The notes under the pieces are model-generated. The model was not told where the DNA came from, ran no database searches, and saw only the letters and a list, made by a program, of their open reading frames with translations. The position numbers were made by a program, and so were the translations under genes. Below, piece by piece: positions 1 to 8,517 of a DNA stretch of 64,000 nt. Every line of letters starts with the position of its first letter. Position 1 is the stretch's first letter. The DNA comes from Roseovarius sp. A-2 (lineage in GTDB: Bacteria; Pseudomonadota; Alphaproteobacteria; Rhodobacterales; Rhodobacteraceae). The stretch is from NCBI RefSeq assembly GCF_002072155.1, contig NZ_BDIY01000015.1, positions 29,624 to 93,623 on the forward strand. The letters are read 5' to 3'.

Positions 1-774
1 AGAGCCCGACAGCGCCACCACCGGCCCCGCCTGCCCGCGCCACGTGGCGGTGCTGCCCGAGAGCAGCCCGCGCGCCCGGAAATTGCCGGGCAGGCCCATG
101 GCGATGCCCGATCCGCCGGTAATGAGCGGCAGGTCGGCTGCCGCCTGCCCGAGGGTCACGAGATCGGCATCGGTGATGGCGTCGGCGACGATCAGGCGAT
201 GGCCCTTGGCGTGTTCGGTATCAAGCGCCGCGCGGGCGGCCTCTGCCCCCTGCCCTACCACGCCTGCCGCGACATGGCCGACGCGGCCCTGCACCTGATG
301 GCCCAACCATCGGCGGATATCGGGATCGGTCATCGGGGTGAGCGGGTGATGCTGCATGCCGCTCTCGCTCAGCAGGCGGTCGTTGACGAAGAGATGCCCC
401 TGGTAGACCGAGCGGCCGGTCGCTGGGAAGGCCGGGCAGACGATCACGCGGGTGGCATCCAATGCCTCGGCCAGCGCCTCGGCCACCGGGCCGATATTGC
501 CCTCGCGGGTGGAATCGAAGGTAGAGCAGTATTTGAAGAGGAACTGCGTGCAGCCCTGCGCGCGCAACCAGTCGAGTGCAGCGCGCGATTGCGCCACCGC
601 CTCGGCCACCGGGAGGGAGCGGGATTTCAGCGCGACGATCCCGGCCTCGACATGGCTGTCGGCGGGGCCGTCCGGCACGCCCACATATTGCACCGTGCGC
701 ATGCCCGCGCGGGCCAGCGTGTTGCCGAGATCGCCGGATCCGGTGAAATCGTCGCCGATACAGCCCAGGAGCAT
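1..774 (-). CDS. otnK: 3-oxo-tetronate 4-kinase (DUF1537 family), partial
   Basis: The gene runs off the left edge, so only about 258 N-terminal codons are present. The product starts with a nucleophile-rich DDFTG motif (residues 8-12), typical of the DUF1537 acid-sugar kinases. By family knowledge these phosphorylate a 3-oxo-tetronate at C4, after oxidation by LtnD and before decarboxylation by OtnC. The ATG shares one base with the TGA of the upstream dehydrogenase gene (TGATG), which fixes the start and shows translational coupling. It is the last visible gene of the dctPQM-ltnD operon. The exact sugar (L-threonate, D-erythronate or a relative) cannot be read from sequence; another DUF1537 subfamily is possible. 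Confidence 0.88.
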   Translation of the reverse strand, partial: MLLGCIGDDFTGSGDLGNTLARAGMRTVQYVGVPDGPADSHVEAGIVALKSRSLPVAEAVAQSRAALDWLRAQGCTQFLFKYCSTFDSTREGNIGPVAEALAEALDATRVIVCPAFPATGRSVYQGHLFVNDRLLSESGMQHHPLTPMTDPDIRRWLGHQVQGRVGHVAAGVVGQGAEAARAALDTEHAKGHRLIVADAITDADLVTLGQAAADLPLITGGSGIAMGLPGNFRARGLLSGSTATWRGQAGPVVALSGS

Positions 775-1664
775 CACCCGTCCCCCGGCAGTTTCACGCC
801 CGCGCGGGCGGCGATGTGTTTGGTGATGGCGGCGTCGTCCTCTGCTCCCAGACCGGCGGCGGTGGCCTCGCGGTATTGCGTGAGCGCCGCCTCGGTCACC
901 GGCAGGGGCAGGTTTGCCGCGCCAGCAATGGCGGTGACAATGCCCAGATCCTTGGGCCAGATCGTGATCGCCGAGCGCGGGGTGTAATCGGCCTCGATCA
1001 CATGCGGCGCGCGGTTCTCGAACATCCAGGACGTGCCTGCCGAGACGCGGATGATGTCGAGCACACGGGCGAGATCGAGCCCCTGCGAGGCGGCGAAGCT
1101 GAGCGCCTCGCCCATGGCGACGATATGCACGCCCGCGAGCAATTGATTGACCGCCTTCATCGCCGAGCCTGCGCCTGCGCTGTCGCCCAAATGGTGCACG
1201 GTTTCGGCCATAGCGTCGAGCACGGGGGCCGCGCCGTCGAACGCCTGCACGCTGCCCGAGGCCATGATCGAGAGCCGCCCCTCGGCGGCCTTGGCGGCCC
1301 CGCCAGAAATCGGCGCGTCGAGATAGTGGAGACCGGCGCGCGTTGCCTCACCCTCCATCTCGCGGGCGAAATCAGGCGGCACGGTGGCGCAGCCGAGGAT
1401 GGTGCCACCGGGGGCCAGATGGCGTGCCCAGCCTTGCGGCCCGAAGAGCGCCGCGCGCATCTGATCGGCGTTGAGCACGACGCAGACGAGAATCTCGGCC
1501 GGGGGGCGATCGGGGGTGAGTGCCTGCCCCCCTGCAGCCGTCAATTCGGCCACGCGCGACGGGTCGGGGTCGAATCCGTATACCTCAAGCCCCGCGCGCA
1601 GCGCCGATTGCGCCATGCCGAGCCCCATCGAGCCGAGCCCCGCGAAATGAACGATCCGCGTCAT
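774..1664 (-). CDS. ltnD: NAD(P)-dependent 3-hydroxyacid dehydrogenase, L-threonate dehydrogenase type
   Basis: A 296-residue member of the 3-hydroxyisobutyrate dehydrogenase family. The N-terminal Rossmann motif GLGSMG is at residues 9-14, the substrate-loop motif DAPISGG at 116-122 and the catalytic lysine K170 in GSAMKAVNQ. Next to a DUF1537 kinase, the likely role is oxidation of a tetronate to its 3-oxo (or 2-oxo) form. The ATG at 1664 overlaps the stop of dctM (ATGA); a longer upstream frame exists but would sit inside dctM. Substrate specificity is inferred from operon context only; family relatives act on 2-hydroxy-3-oxopropionate or 3-hydroxyisobutyrate. Confidence 0.83.
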   Translation of the reverse strand: MTRIVHFAGLGSMGLGMAQSALRAGLEVYGFDPDPSRVAELTAAGGQALTPDRPPAEILVCVVLNADQMRAALFGPQGWARHLAPGGTILGCATVPPDFAREMEGEATRAGLHYLDAPISGGAAKAAEGRLSIMASGSVQAFDGAAPVLDAMAETVHHLGDSAGAGSAMKAVNQLLAGVHIVAMGEALSFAASQGLDLARVLDIIRVSAGTSWMFENRAPHVIEADYTPRSAITIWPKDLGIVTAIAGAANLPLPVTEAALTQYREATAAGLGAEDDAAITKHIAARAGVKLPGDG

Positions 1665-2947
1665 GGTGTGCCTCCGAATACCAGGTCGACCGGCCAGAGC
1701 GTGATCGCCGGGACATAGGTGATGATCATCAGCGCGCCAAAGACGGTCAGCACGAACCACGCCAGTTGCGGGATGATCCGTTCGACCGGCAGGTCTGCCA
1801 CGGCGCAGGCGGCGAAGAGATTAACGCCGAGCGGCGGGGTGATCATGCCGAGCGCGAGGTTGACCACGATCACCAGCCCGAAATGCACCGGATCGACACC
1901 GTAGCCGATGGCGATGGGCGTGAGGATCGGGGCCAGCACGAGGATCGCCGCCGAGGTCTCGATGAACATGCCGATCACCAGCAGCATCAGGTTGACCACC
2001 AACAGAAAGGCGATGCGGCTTTCGAACACGTCCTTGAACCACGCCGCGATTTCGTTGGGCAGGCCCGAGCGGGTGATGAGGAAGGAAAACAGCGCCGCCG
2101 CCGAGATGATCAGCATGATCGCCGAGGTGGCGAGCACGGTTTTCTTGAGGATCTGCGGCAGGTCGGCGAAACGCAATTCGCGGTAGAAGAGCATGCCGAC
2201 AATCACCGCCGCCGCGACCGCCGCCGCACTTGCCTCGGTCGGAGTGAAGATGCCGGAATAGATACCGCCCAGAATGACGAAGGGCACGATCAGAGCGGGC
2301 AGTGCGGATTTGAGCGCGGGGCCGAGAGGGGGCCGGTTGCGCCCGTCCTCAAGCCCGATGCCGCGCACCCGGCACAGGATCAGTACCAGCGCCATAAGCG
2401 CGCCCGCCACCAGTACCCCCGGCCCGATGCCCGCGATGAAAAGCTGGCCGATCGAGGTGTCGGTGGACACGCCATAAAGGATGAGCGGGATCGAGGGCGG
2501 AATGAGCACGCCCAGTTCGGCGGAGCTGGCCTGCACCGAGGCGGCGAGAGGTTTGGGATAGCCGTGCTTGACCATCGCCGGGATGAGGATTGCACCGATG
2601 GCAAAGGTAGTGGCAACCGAGGAGCCCGAGACCGAGGCGAACATCATGCAGGTCAGCACGCAGGAGGCCGCAAGCCCGCCCTGAATGCCGCCGACGATGG
2701 ATTTCGCCAGTTCCACCAGCCGGTGCGAGATGCCGCCCGCCGACATCAGGTTGCCCGCGAGGATGAAGAGCGGAATCGCCATCAGCGGAAAGCTGTCGAT
2801 GCCGGTGAACATGCGCTGCGCCACCAGCAGGAGCGGCAGGCGGCCATGCGCCTCGATCCCGAGGACCGAAGCGAAGCCGATGGCGACCGCAATCGGCACG
2901 CCCGCCAGAAAGAAGATCGCGAGCGACAGGGCAAGGGCGAGGTTCAT
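1661..2947 (-). CDS. dctM: TRAP transporter large permease
   Basis: A 428-residue, strongly hydrophobic protein with about twelve membrane segments, the usual length for DctM. The conserved DctM stretches are present (for example MAIPLFILAGNLM near residue 56 and ELGVLIPPSIPLILYG near 146). It forms the sodium-dependent translocation subunit with DctQ and DctP. It overlaps dctQ by four bases upstream and ltnD by four bases downstream, so all belong to one transcript. The operon's kinase and dehydrogenase suggest a four-carbon acid sugar as substrate. Confidence 0.95.
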   Translation of the reverse strand: MNLALALSLAIFFLAGVPIAVAIGFASVLGIEAHGRLPLLLVAQRMFTGIDSFPLMAIPLFILAGNLMSAGGISHRLVELAKSIVGGIQGGLAASCVLTCMMFASVSGSSVATTFAIGAILIPAMVKHGYPKPLAASVQASSAELGVLIPPSIPLILYGVSTDTSIGQLFIAGIGPGVLVAGALMALVLILCRVRGIGLEDGRNRPPLGPALKSALPALIVPFVILGGIYSGIFTPTEASAAAVAAAVIVGMLFYRELRFADLPQILKKTVLATSAIMLIISAAALFSFLITRSGLPNEIAAWFKDVFESRIAFLLVVNLMLLVIGMFIETSAAILVLAPILTPIAIGYGVDPVHFGLVIVVNLALGMITPPLGVNLFAACAVADLPVERIIPQLAWFVLTVFGALMIITYVPAITLWPVDLVFGGTP

Positions 2948-3444
2948 GCGTCGGTCTCCACCGGCTGCAACCCGCCGAACCGGATCGCCCGCAGCGCGCA
3001 GCCCAGAACGGCGATCAGGATGAAGACCGACCCTACGGGCAGCGCCGCGTAGACCCAGGCGATGGAAATCTCAAGTGCCGCGAGTTTCTGGCCCATGACC
3101 CGCTCGGTCATCGCCCAGCCCTGCCAGAACAGGATCGCGAAGAAGGTAATCGTCAGGCTGCACGCAACCAGATAGAGAAGAAAGCCGAGGCGCGGTGGCA
3201 GGATGCGTTGCACAATCTCGACGGCGATCATCGTACCCTCGCGAAAGGCCGGGGCGACGCCAAGGAAGACCGACCAGATCATCGCCGAACGGGTGATCAC
3301 CTCGGACCATGTGGAGGGGTGGCCAAAGACGAAGCGTGTCGTCACCTGATAGAGCGCGAGCGCGGTCGCGATCAGCAGAAAGCCGATGGCGAGCCGCAGG
3401 GCGATGCCGGTGGTGATCGCCTCGAACCTGAGAAAGAGTGTCAT
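2944..3444 (-). CDS. dctQ: TRAP transporter small permease
   Basis: A 166-residue protein with four predicted membrane segments, as expected for DctQ. I chose the ATG at 3444 (MTLFLRFEAI); the frame is open further upstream but that would run through a strong hairpin into dctP. The stop overlaps the dctM start. It anchors and stabilises the DctM subunit in the inner membrane. A perfect hairpin lies between this gene and dctP. Confidence 0.92.
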   Translation of the reverse strand: MTLFLRFEAITTGIALRLAIGFLLIATALALYQVTTRFVFGHPSTWSEVITRSAMIWSVFLGVAPAFREGTMIAVEIVQRILPPRLGFLLYLVACSLTITFFAILFWQGWAMTERVMGQKLAALEISIAWVYAALPVGSVFILIAVLGCALRAIRFGGLQPVETDA

Positions 3445-3466
3445 CGCCGCCCTCTCGAAAGAAAAC

Positions 3467-3491
3467 GGGTCGGCGCGCCGCGCGCCGACCC
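3467..3491 (-). terminator. dctP-dctQ intercistronic hairpin
   Basis: A perfect 11-bp inverted repeat (GGGTCGGCGCG / CGCGCCGACCC) with a three-base loop lies 17 bases after the dctP stop. There is no T tract. Such hairpins after a solute-binding-protein gene commonly protect the upstream message, giving more binding protein than permease; that role is inferred. Confidence 0.75.
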
Positions 3492-3508
3492 TTGCCGTGA
3501 CAGGGACG

Positions 3509-4477
3509 TTATTCGACGGCCTTGATGCGGTCCACCATCTCGGAGCCATACTGGTCAGTATAGACCGAATAGGAGCTTTCGGCGGCGAGCTTGGCGAAGG
3601 GGGCCTTGTCGATATCGGTGATCACCTCCATGCCGTTCTCGCGCAGCATTTCGACGCCCGCCTCTTCCAGCCGGTTGACCTCGGCGCGGGTGGCGGCGGC
3701 GGAGGCTTTGGCAGCCTCCATGAACCAGCCCTGCTGTTCCTCGGTCAGCCCGTCAAACAGGATCGGCGAGGCCAGCACCACGGCTGGCGAATAGACATGG
3801 CCGGTCAACGAGACGTAGTTCTGCACCTCCCAGAATTTCGACGCGGTGATCACGGTCACCGGGTTTTCCTGCCCGTCGACCACGCCCTGTTGCAGCGCGC
3901 CGAACAGTTCCGGAAAGGCCATCGGCGTGGGGGCGGCACCCATGCCCTCGAAGGCGGCCATGTGGACGCGGTTTTCCATCGTGCGCAGCTTCAGCCCGTC
4001 GAGATCCTCGGGCGTGCGCACCGGGCGCTGCGAGTTGGTCACGTGGCGAAAGCCGTTTTCCGACCAGGCAAGCCCGACGAGGTTGTTCTTGCCGATCTCG
4101 TCAAGCAGTTCCTGCCCGATCTCACCGTCGAGCGTGGTGCGCGCGTGATCGTAGTCGCGAAAGAGGAACGGCAGGTCGAGCGCATAGACCTGCGGCACGA
4201 AATTGCCCAAGGGGCCGGTGGAGGTGATGACCACGTCGAGCGAGCCGATCTGAAGCCCCTCGATCATGTCACGTTCACCGCCCAACTGGCCCGCCGGGGC
4301 CTGCTCGCCGGTGAAGGCACCGCCCGACAGTTCGGCCAGCGTGTCGATGAAGGCCTGCGCACCGACACCATAATGCGATTGCGGCGACAGCGAATGGCCG
4401 ATGACGATGTTTTCCTGCGCCTGACCTGCGGTGGCGAGCGAAAGCGCGGCAAGCGCGCCGACTGCGAAATGTTTCAT
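3509..4477 (-). CDS. dctP: TRAP transporter substrate-binding protein
   Basis: A 322-residue periplasmic binding protein of the DctP family. It has a signal peptide (MKHFAVGALAALSLATAGQA, cleavage near residue 20). The family pattern follows: the domain around GLKLRTMENRVH and the conserved region ALQQGVVDGQENPVTVI. It captures the ligand for DctQM. It is the first gene of the operon; 200 bases upstream hold two LacI-type operators and the divergent regulator gene. A good AGGAG precedes the ATG. Confidence 0.95.
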   Translation of the reverse strand: MKHFAVGALAALSLATAGQAQENIVIGHSLSPQSHYGVGAQAFIDTLAELSGGAFTGEQAPAGQLGGERDMIEGLQIGSLDVVITSTGPLGNFVPQVYALDLPFLFRDYDHARTTLDGEIGQELLDEIGKNNLVGLAWSENGFRHVTNSQRPVRTPEDLDGLKLRTMENRVHMAAFEGMGAAPTPMAFPELFGALQQGVVDGQENPVTVITASKFWEVQNYVSLTGHVYSPAVVLASPILFDGLTEEQQGWFMEAAKASAAATRAEVNRLEEAGVEMLRENGMEVITDIDKAPFAKLAAESSYSVYTDQYGSEMVDRIKAVE

Positions 4478-4600
4478 GAAACTCCTCCTGTTGTCGGCCC
4501 GGCGGGTCGATGCCCCGGGCCCGTGTCTTCACCCTCTCCCTTGACGCAAGCGGCGGGCGAACGCCAGTTCAGTCGCGTCTGGGAAGATGGATACAGGTTA

Positions 4601-4614
4601 TGACAGCGCTGTCA
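4601..4614. promoter_or_regulatory. LacI-family operator 1
   Basis: A perfect 14-bp palindrome, TGACAGCGCTGTCA, between dctP and the divergent LacI-type gene. Size and central CG symmetry match LacI-family operators. It is placed to block transcription toward dctP and probably toward the regulator too. Confidence 0.7.
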
Positions 4615-4663
4615 ATACGGTCACGGAACACCTGAAATTGTAACATGTGACTCAGATTTGGAA

Positions 4664-4677
4664 TGACAGCGGTACCA
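4664..4677. promoter_or_regulatory. LacI-family operator 2
   Basis: TGACAGCGGTACCA shares its left half exactly with operator 1 (TGACAGC), with centres 63 bp apart. The right half (GGTACCA) resembles GntR/gluconate-type LacI operators. Six helical turns of spacing would allow looping. It ends 20 bases before my chosen start of the regulator, which argues for autoregulation and against the far upstream ATG at 4647. Confidence 0.5.
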
Positions 4678-4697
4678 TAATGCCGCATTTTCGCGGG

Positions 4698-5723
4698 ATG
4701 GACGACGACCGACAAGACACGCAGACACGCCGCCCCACCCTGTCTCAGGTGGCCCGCGCCGCCGGGGTGAGCGAAATCACCGCAAGCCGCGCGCTGCGCC
4801 GCGACGGCCCTGTTGCACGCGACACGCGCGACCGGGTGGAGCGCGCCGCCCTCGCGCTAAACTACGTGCCCAACCGGCTGGCGGGGACGTTGGCCGGGGC
4901 CGCGTCGCGGCAGGTGGGCGTGATCCTGCCCTCGCTGTCCAATATCGTCTTTGCCGATGTGCTCAAGGGATTGGAGGACCGGCTGGAGGGCGACGGCTAT
5001 CATCCCATTCTGGGCATTTCCAATTACGATCCGCTGCGCGAGGAGCGGCTGTTGCGGGACCTTTTGTCGTGGCGGCCCGCCGGTCTGGTGATCGCGCCCG
5101 CGCGCAAGACCGATGTCACGCGCGGCCTGCTGGCGGCAGCCGATCTACCGGTGGTCGAGATTATGGATGTCGATGCCGAGAGCGCCGACATGGCGGTGGG
5201 CATTTCGCACTATGGGGCCGGCCGGGCGATGGCGCATTACCTTGCCGGGCGCGGCTATCGGCGCTTTGCCTATCTGGGCCACGGGATCGAGACCGATTTC
5301 CGCGCCACGCAGCGGCTCGACGGGTTTCGCGACGGGTTGCGAGAGGTCGGCGTGACGCTTGGCAATGTGCTGTGCCTGCCCGGCCCCTCGACGGTGTCCT
5401 TGGGGCGTGAAGGGCTGGCGCGGCTGCTGGCCGAGGCCGAAACCCCGCCCGAGGCGGTGTTTTTCTCCAATGACGACATGGCCGTGGGCGGCGCGTTTCA
5501 CTGTCAGGCGGCGGGCATTGCGGTACCCGAGGAACTGGCGCTTGCCGGGTTCAACGGGCTGAGCATCGGGCAGGCGTTGCCCAGACCGCTGACCACCATT
5601 GCCTCGCAGCGCGAGCATATCGGCTTTGTTGCCGCCACGCATCTGCTCGACCGGCTGGCGGGGGGCAGACCGCCTCGCGTGACCAATGTCGATTTCCGGC
5701 TGATCCCCGGCGCGACCGCCTGA
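4698..5723 (+). CDS. LacI-family transcriptional regulator (GntR-like)
   Basis: A 341-residue regulator. The helix-turn-helix lies at about residues 13-35 (LSQVARAAGVSEITASRALRR), followed by a hinge helix (VPNRLAGTLAG) and a periplasmic-binding-like sensor domain. The length with the ATG at 4698 fits the family; ATGs at 4647 and 4680 are in frame but would add an unusual tail and overlap operator 2. It is divergent from dctPQM-ltnD-otnK and most likely represses that operon until an acid sugar or pathway intermediate binds. Confidence 0.9.
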   Translation: MDDDRQDTQTRRPTLSQVARAAGVSEITASRALRRDGPVARDTRDRVERAALALNYVPNRLAGTLAGAASRQVGVILPSLSNIVFADVLKGLEDRLEGDGYHPILGISNYDPLREERLLRDLLSWRPAGLVIAPARKTDVTRGLLAAADLPVVEIMDVDAESADMAVGISHYGAGRAMAHYLAGRGYRRFAYLGHGIETDFRATQRLDGFRDGLREVGVTLGNVLCLPGPSTVSLGREGLARLLAEAETPPEAVFFSNDDMAVGGAFHCQAAGIAVPEELALAGFNGLSIGQALPRPLTTIASQREHIGFVAATHLLDRLAGGRPPRVTNVDFRLIPGATA

Positions 5724-5727
5724 GCGC

Positions 5728-6468
5728 TCAGATGCAGCGCCCGCCATCGACCTCCATGCAGACGCCGGTGACGATGCCGGCCTCGTCCGAACACAGGTAG
5801 AGCGCGGCATTGGCCAGATCCTGCGGCGTGGAAAACCGACCCATTGGGATGGTCGAGAGGAATTTCTCGCGCATCTCGGGGGTATCCTCGCCCATAAAGC
5901 TCTTGAGCAGCGGCGTGTCGCCCGCCACCGGATTGAGCGCGTTGACGCGGATGCCCATGGGGGCGAGTTCAACGGCCATCGTGCGGGTCGCGGTGATCAT
6001 CCAGCCCTTGGAGGCGTTGTACCAGTTGAGGCGCGGGCGCGGTGAGACCCCGGCGGTCGAGGCGATGTTGAGGATCGCCCCCTGCCCGCGCGCCTTCATC
6101 TGCGGCACCAGCGCACGCGCGGTCAGATAGACCGATTTGCAGTTGATCGCGAAGACCCGGTCGAAATCCGCCTCGCTGACGTCTTCGAGGGGGCTGGGCA
6201 TGTGGGTCACACCGGCGTTGTTGACGAGGATGTCCACATGCCCCATCCGTGCCTGCGCCTCGGCGATCATCGCATCGACCTGCACGCCGTCCGAGACATC
6301 GCAGGTATGGGCGATGCCGCCATGCGCTGCGGCCACGCGCGCGGCGGCCTCGGCGTTGATATCGACGACAAGCACCTGTGCGCCTTCTTCCGCAAAGCGC
6401 CGCGCGATCCCTTCGCCAAAGCCCGAACCCGCGCCCGTCACGATTGCCGTCTTGCCGTTGAGCCGCAT
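5728..6468 (-). CDS. SDR-family oxidoreductase
   Basis: A 246-residue classical short-chain dehydrogenase. It has the TGAGSGFG cofactor motif near residues 11-18, the NNAG motif, and the catalytic Ser/Tyr/Lys in NIASTAG and WYNASKGW. It converges on the LacI gene with four bases between stops. The start at 6468 follows GGAGAAG. The substrate is unknown; a link to the neighbouring sugar-acid pathway is possible but not shown. Confidence 0.9.
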   Translation of the reverse strand: MRLNGKTAIVTGAGSGFGEGIARRFAEEGAQVLVVDINAEAAARVAAAHGGIAHTCDVSDGVQVDAMIAEAQARMGHVDILVNNAGVTHMPSPLEDVSEADFDRVFAINCKSVYLTARALVPQMKARGQGAILNIASTAGVSPRPRLNWYNASKGWMITATRTMAVELAPMGIRVNALNPVAGDTPLLKSFMGEDTPEMREKFLSTIPMGRFSTPQDLANAALYLCSDEAGIVTGVCMEVDGGRCI

Positions 6469-6619
6469 GGGAGAAGTCCTTTCTGTTGTGGTCGATCTAG
6501 TTGGCACGTGACACGAAACGGCTGGATTTGGAAAATGGTTTTTGTGGCAAGGTCCAGCGTTGAACATCCGGTCCAACAACCTAAAGTGCCGCGCAACACG
6601 ACAGAGCAAGGGACAGGAC

Positions 6620-7663
6620 ATGCAGAAAAGACCGCTGGGGCGCACCGGCATGGAGGTGAGCGCGCTCTGCCTAGGATCGATGACATGGGGGGCGCAGAAT
6701 ACCGCCGCCGAGGGGCACGCGCAGATCGACCGCGCGCTGGAACGGGGCGTCAATTTTATCGACACCGCCGAGATGTATCCCACCGCCCCCGTTCGCGCCG
6801 AGACGACCGGGCGCACCGAGGAGATCATCGGCGAGTGGTTCGCCCGGACAGGTCAGCGGCACAACGTGATCCTCGCCACCAAGCATTCCGGCATCGGCTT
6901 TGCCCATGCCCGCGACGGCGCGCCGATTTCCGCCGCCACCATCCCCGAGGCGGTCGAGGGATCGCTGCGACGGCTGCAAACCGATCATATCGACCTCTAC
7001 CAGTTTCACTGGCCGAACCGTGGCAGCTACATGTTTCGCCAGAACTGGAGTTATGACCCCTCGGGGCAGGACCGCGCAGTGACGCTCGCGCATATGCAAG
7101 AAACGCTCGGGGCGTTGAGCCGCGAGGTCGAGAAGGGCCGCATCCGCGCCTTTGGCCTGTCGAACGAGAGCGCCTGGGGCACCGCGCAATGGCTGCGGCT
7201 GGCAGAGGCCGGGCATGGCCCGCGCGTGGCGTCAATCCAAAACGAATATTCGCTGATGTGCCGCCTTTTTGACACCGACCTTGCCGAACTGAGCGTGAAC
7301 GAGGATGTCGGATTGCTCGCCTTTTCGCCGCTGGCGGCGGGGCTGCTCAGCGGCAAGTATCAGGGCGGCGCGTTGCCCGAAGGCTCTCGCATGACGATCA
7401 ACACCGATCTGGGCGGGCGCAAGGGGCCGCGCGCGTTTGCGGCGGTCGAGGCCTATCTGGGCGTGGCGCGCAAGCACGGGCTCGATCCGGTGCAGATGGC
7501 GCTGGCCTGGTGCCTGACGCGGCCTTTCATGTGCTCGGCCATTTTCGGCGCGACCAGCATGAATCAGCTCGATCTGGCGCTTGGTGCGGCAGATATCACG
7601 CTTACCGACGAGGTGCTGTCTGATCTCGACGCCGCACATCGCGCCCATCCCATGCCCTATTGA
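6620..7663 (+). CDS. Aldo/keto reductase, Tas type
   Basis: A 347-residue aldo/keto reductase, the length of E. coli Tas. The catalytic pattern shows as DTAEMYP (Asp and Tyr), ATKHSG (Lys) and QFHWPNRG (His). The C-terminal ATSMNQL segment fits NADP(H) binding. The start MQKRPLGRTGMEVSALCLG is canonical; upstream frame extension would be spurious. It is divergent from the SDR gene with 151 bases between. Physiological substrate unknown. Confidence 0.9.
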   Translation: MQKRPLGRTGMEVSALCLGSMTWGAQNTAAEGHAQIDRALERGVNFIDTAEMYPTAPVRAETTGRTEEIIGEWFARTGQRHNVILATKHSGIGFAHARDGAPISAATIPEAVEGSLRRLQTDHIDLYQFHWPNRGSYMFRQNWSYDPSGQDRAVTLAHMQETLGALSREVEKGRIRAFGLSNESAWGTAQWLRLAEAGHGPRVASIQNEYSLMCRLFDTDLAELSVNEDVGLLAFSPLAAGLLSGKYQGGALPEGSRMTINTDLGGRKGPRAFAAVEAYLGVARKHGLDPVQMALAWCLTRPFMCSAIFGATSMNQLDLALGAADITLTDEVLSDLDAAHRAHPMPY

Positions 7664-7731
7664 TCCTGCCCCCTTGTCTGGGGGCCATGCCCGGCGTATA
7701 CGCGCGCCCTGACCCAGAAGGAGCGAAAGCC

Positions 7732-8517
7732 ATGGTAGGCAGTGCCAATCTCAACGTGATGCTCAAGGCCGCGCGCAAGGCGGGGCGGGCGCTGGCCAAG
7801 GATTTCCGCGAGGTCGAGAACCTTCAGGTCTCGATGAAGGGGGCGGGCGATTTCGTCAGCCGCGCCGATATCGCTGCCGAGAAGATCCTCAAGACCGAGT
7901 TGATGGGCGCGCGCCCGACTTATGGCTGGCTGGCCGAAGAGGGCGGCGAGGAGCCGGGCCAGGACCCCACCCGCCGCTGGATCGTCGATCCATTGGACGG
8001 CACCACGAATTTCCTGCACGGCCTGCCGCATTGGGCGGTGTCGATCGCGCTCGAGCACAAGGGCGAGGTGGTCGCGGGCGTGATCTATGATCCCTCCAAA
8101 GACGAGGCGTTCTTTGCCGAAAAGGGCACCGGGGCCTGGATGAACGAGGGGCGGCTGCGCGTCTCTGGTCGTCACAAGATGATCGAGGCGATCTTTGCCA
8201 CCGGCCTGCCCTTTGGCGGGCGCGCGGACCTGCCCGACACCTTGCAGGATCTGGCCCGGCTGCTGCCCAGCTGTGCGGGCGTGCGGCGGTGGGGATCGGC
8301 GGCGCTCGACATGGCCTATGTGGCGGCGGGGCGCTATGACGGGTTCTGGGAACGGCGCCTGAACGCCTGGGATCTGGCGGCGGGCGTGATCATCGTGCGC
8401 GAGGCGGGCGGGTTCATCGAGCCGCTGAGCAAGGGCGGCGATATCCTTGGCGATGGCGCGGTGATCTGCGCCAACGAGCCGCTGTTCGACAAGTTCACCA
8501 AGACGATCCGGGGCTAG
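7732..8517 (+). CDS. suhB: Inositol monophosphatase family protein
   Basis: A 261-residue Mg-dependent phosphatase. It carries the two family signatures: DPLDGTTNF (metal-binding Asp residues, near 88) and WDLAAGVIIVREAGG (near 209). SuhB-type proteins hydrolyse inositol-1-phosphate and in E. coli also act with NusA/RNA polymerase in rRNA antitermination. The ATG at 7732 follows AAGGAG with good spacing. The stop overlaps the 3' end of the convergent XRE gene by four bases. Confidence 0.9.
   Translation: MVGSANLNVMLKAARKAGRALAKDFREVENLQVSMKGAGDFVSRADIAAEKILKTELMGARPTYGWLAEEGGEEPGQDPTRRWIVDPLDGTTNFLHGLPHWAVSIALEHKGEVVAGVIYDPSKDEAFFAEKGTGAWMNEGRLRVSGRHKMIEAIFATGLPFGGRADLPDTLQDLARLLPSCAGVRRWGSAALDMAYVAAGRYDGFWERRLNAWDLAAGVIIVREAGGFIEPLSKGGDILGDGAVICANEPLFDKFTKTIRG

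Noticed and set aside
1520..3052. A 510-codon plus-strand frame opposite dctM and ltnD.
   Set aside because: Very high Asp/Arg/His/Gln content without motifs; the minus strand carries clear TRAP transporter genes.
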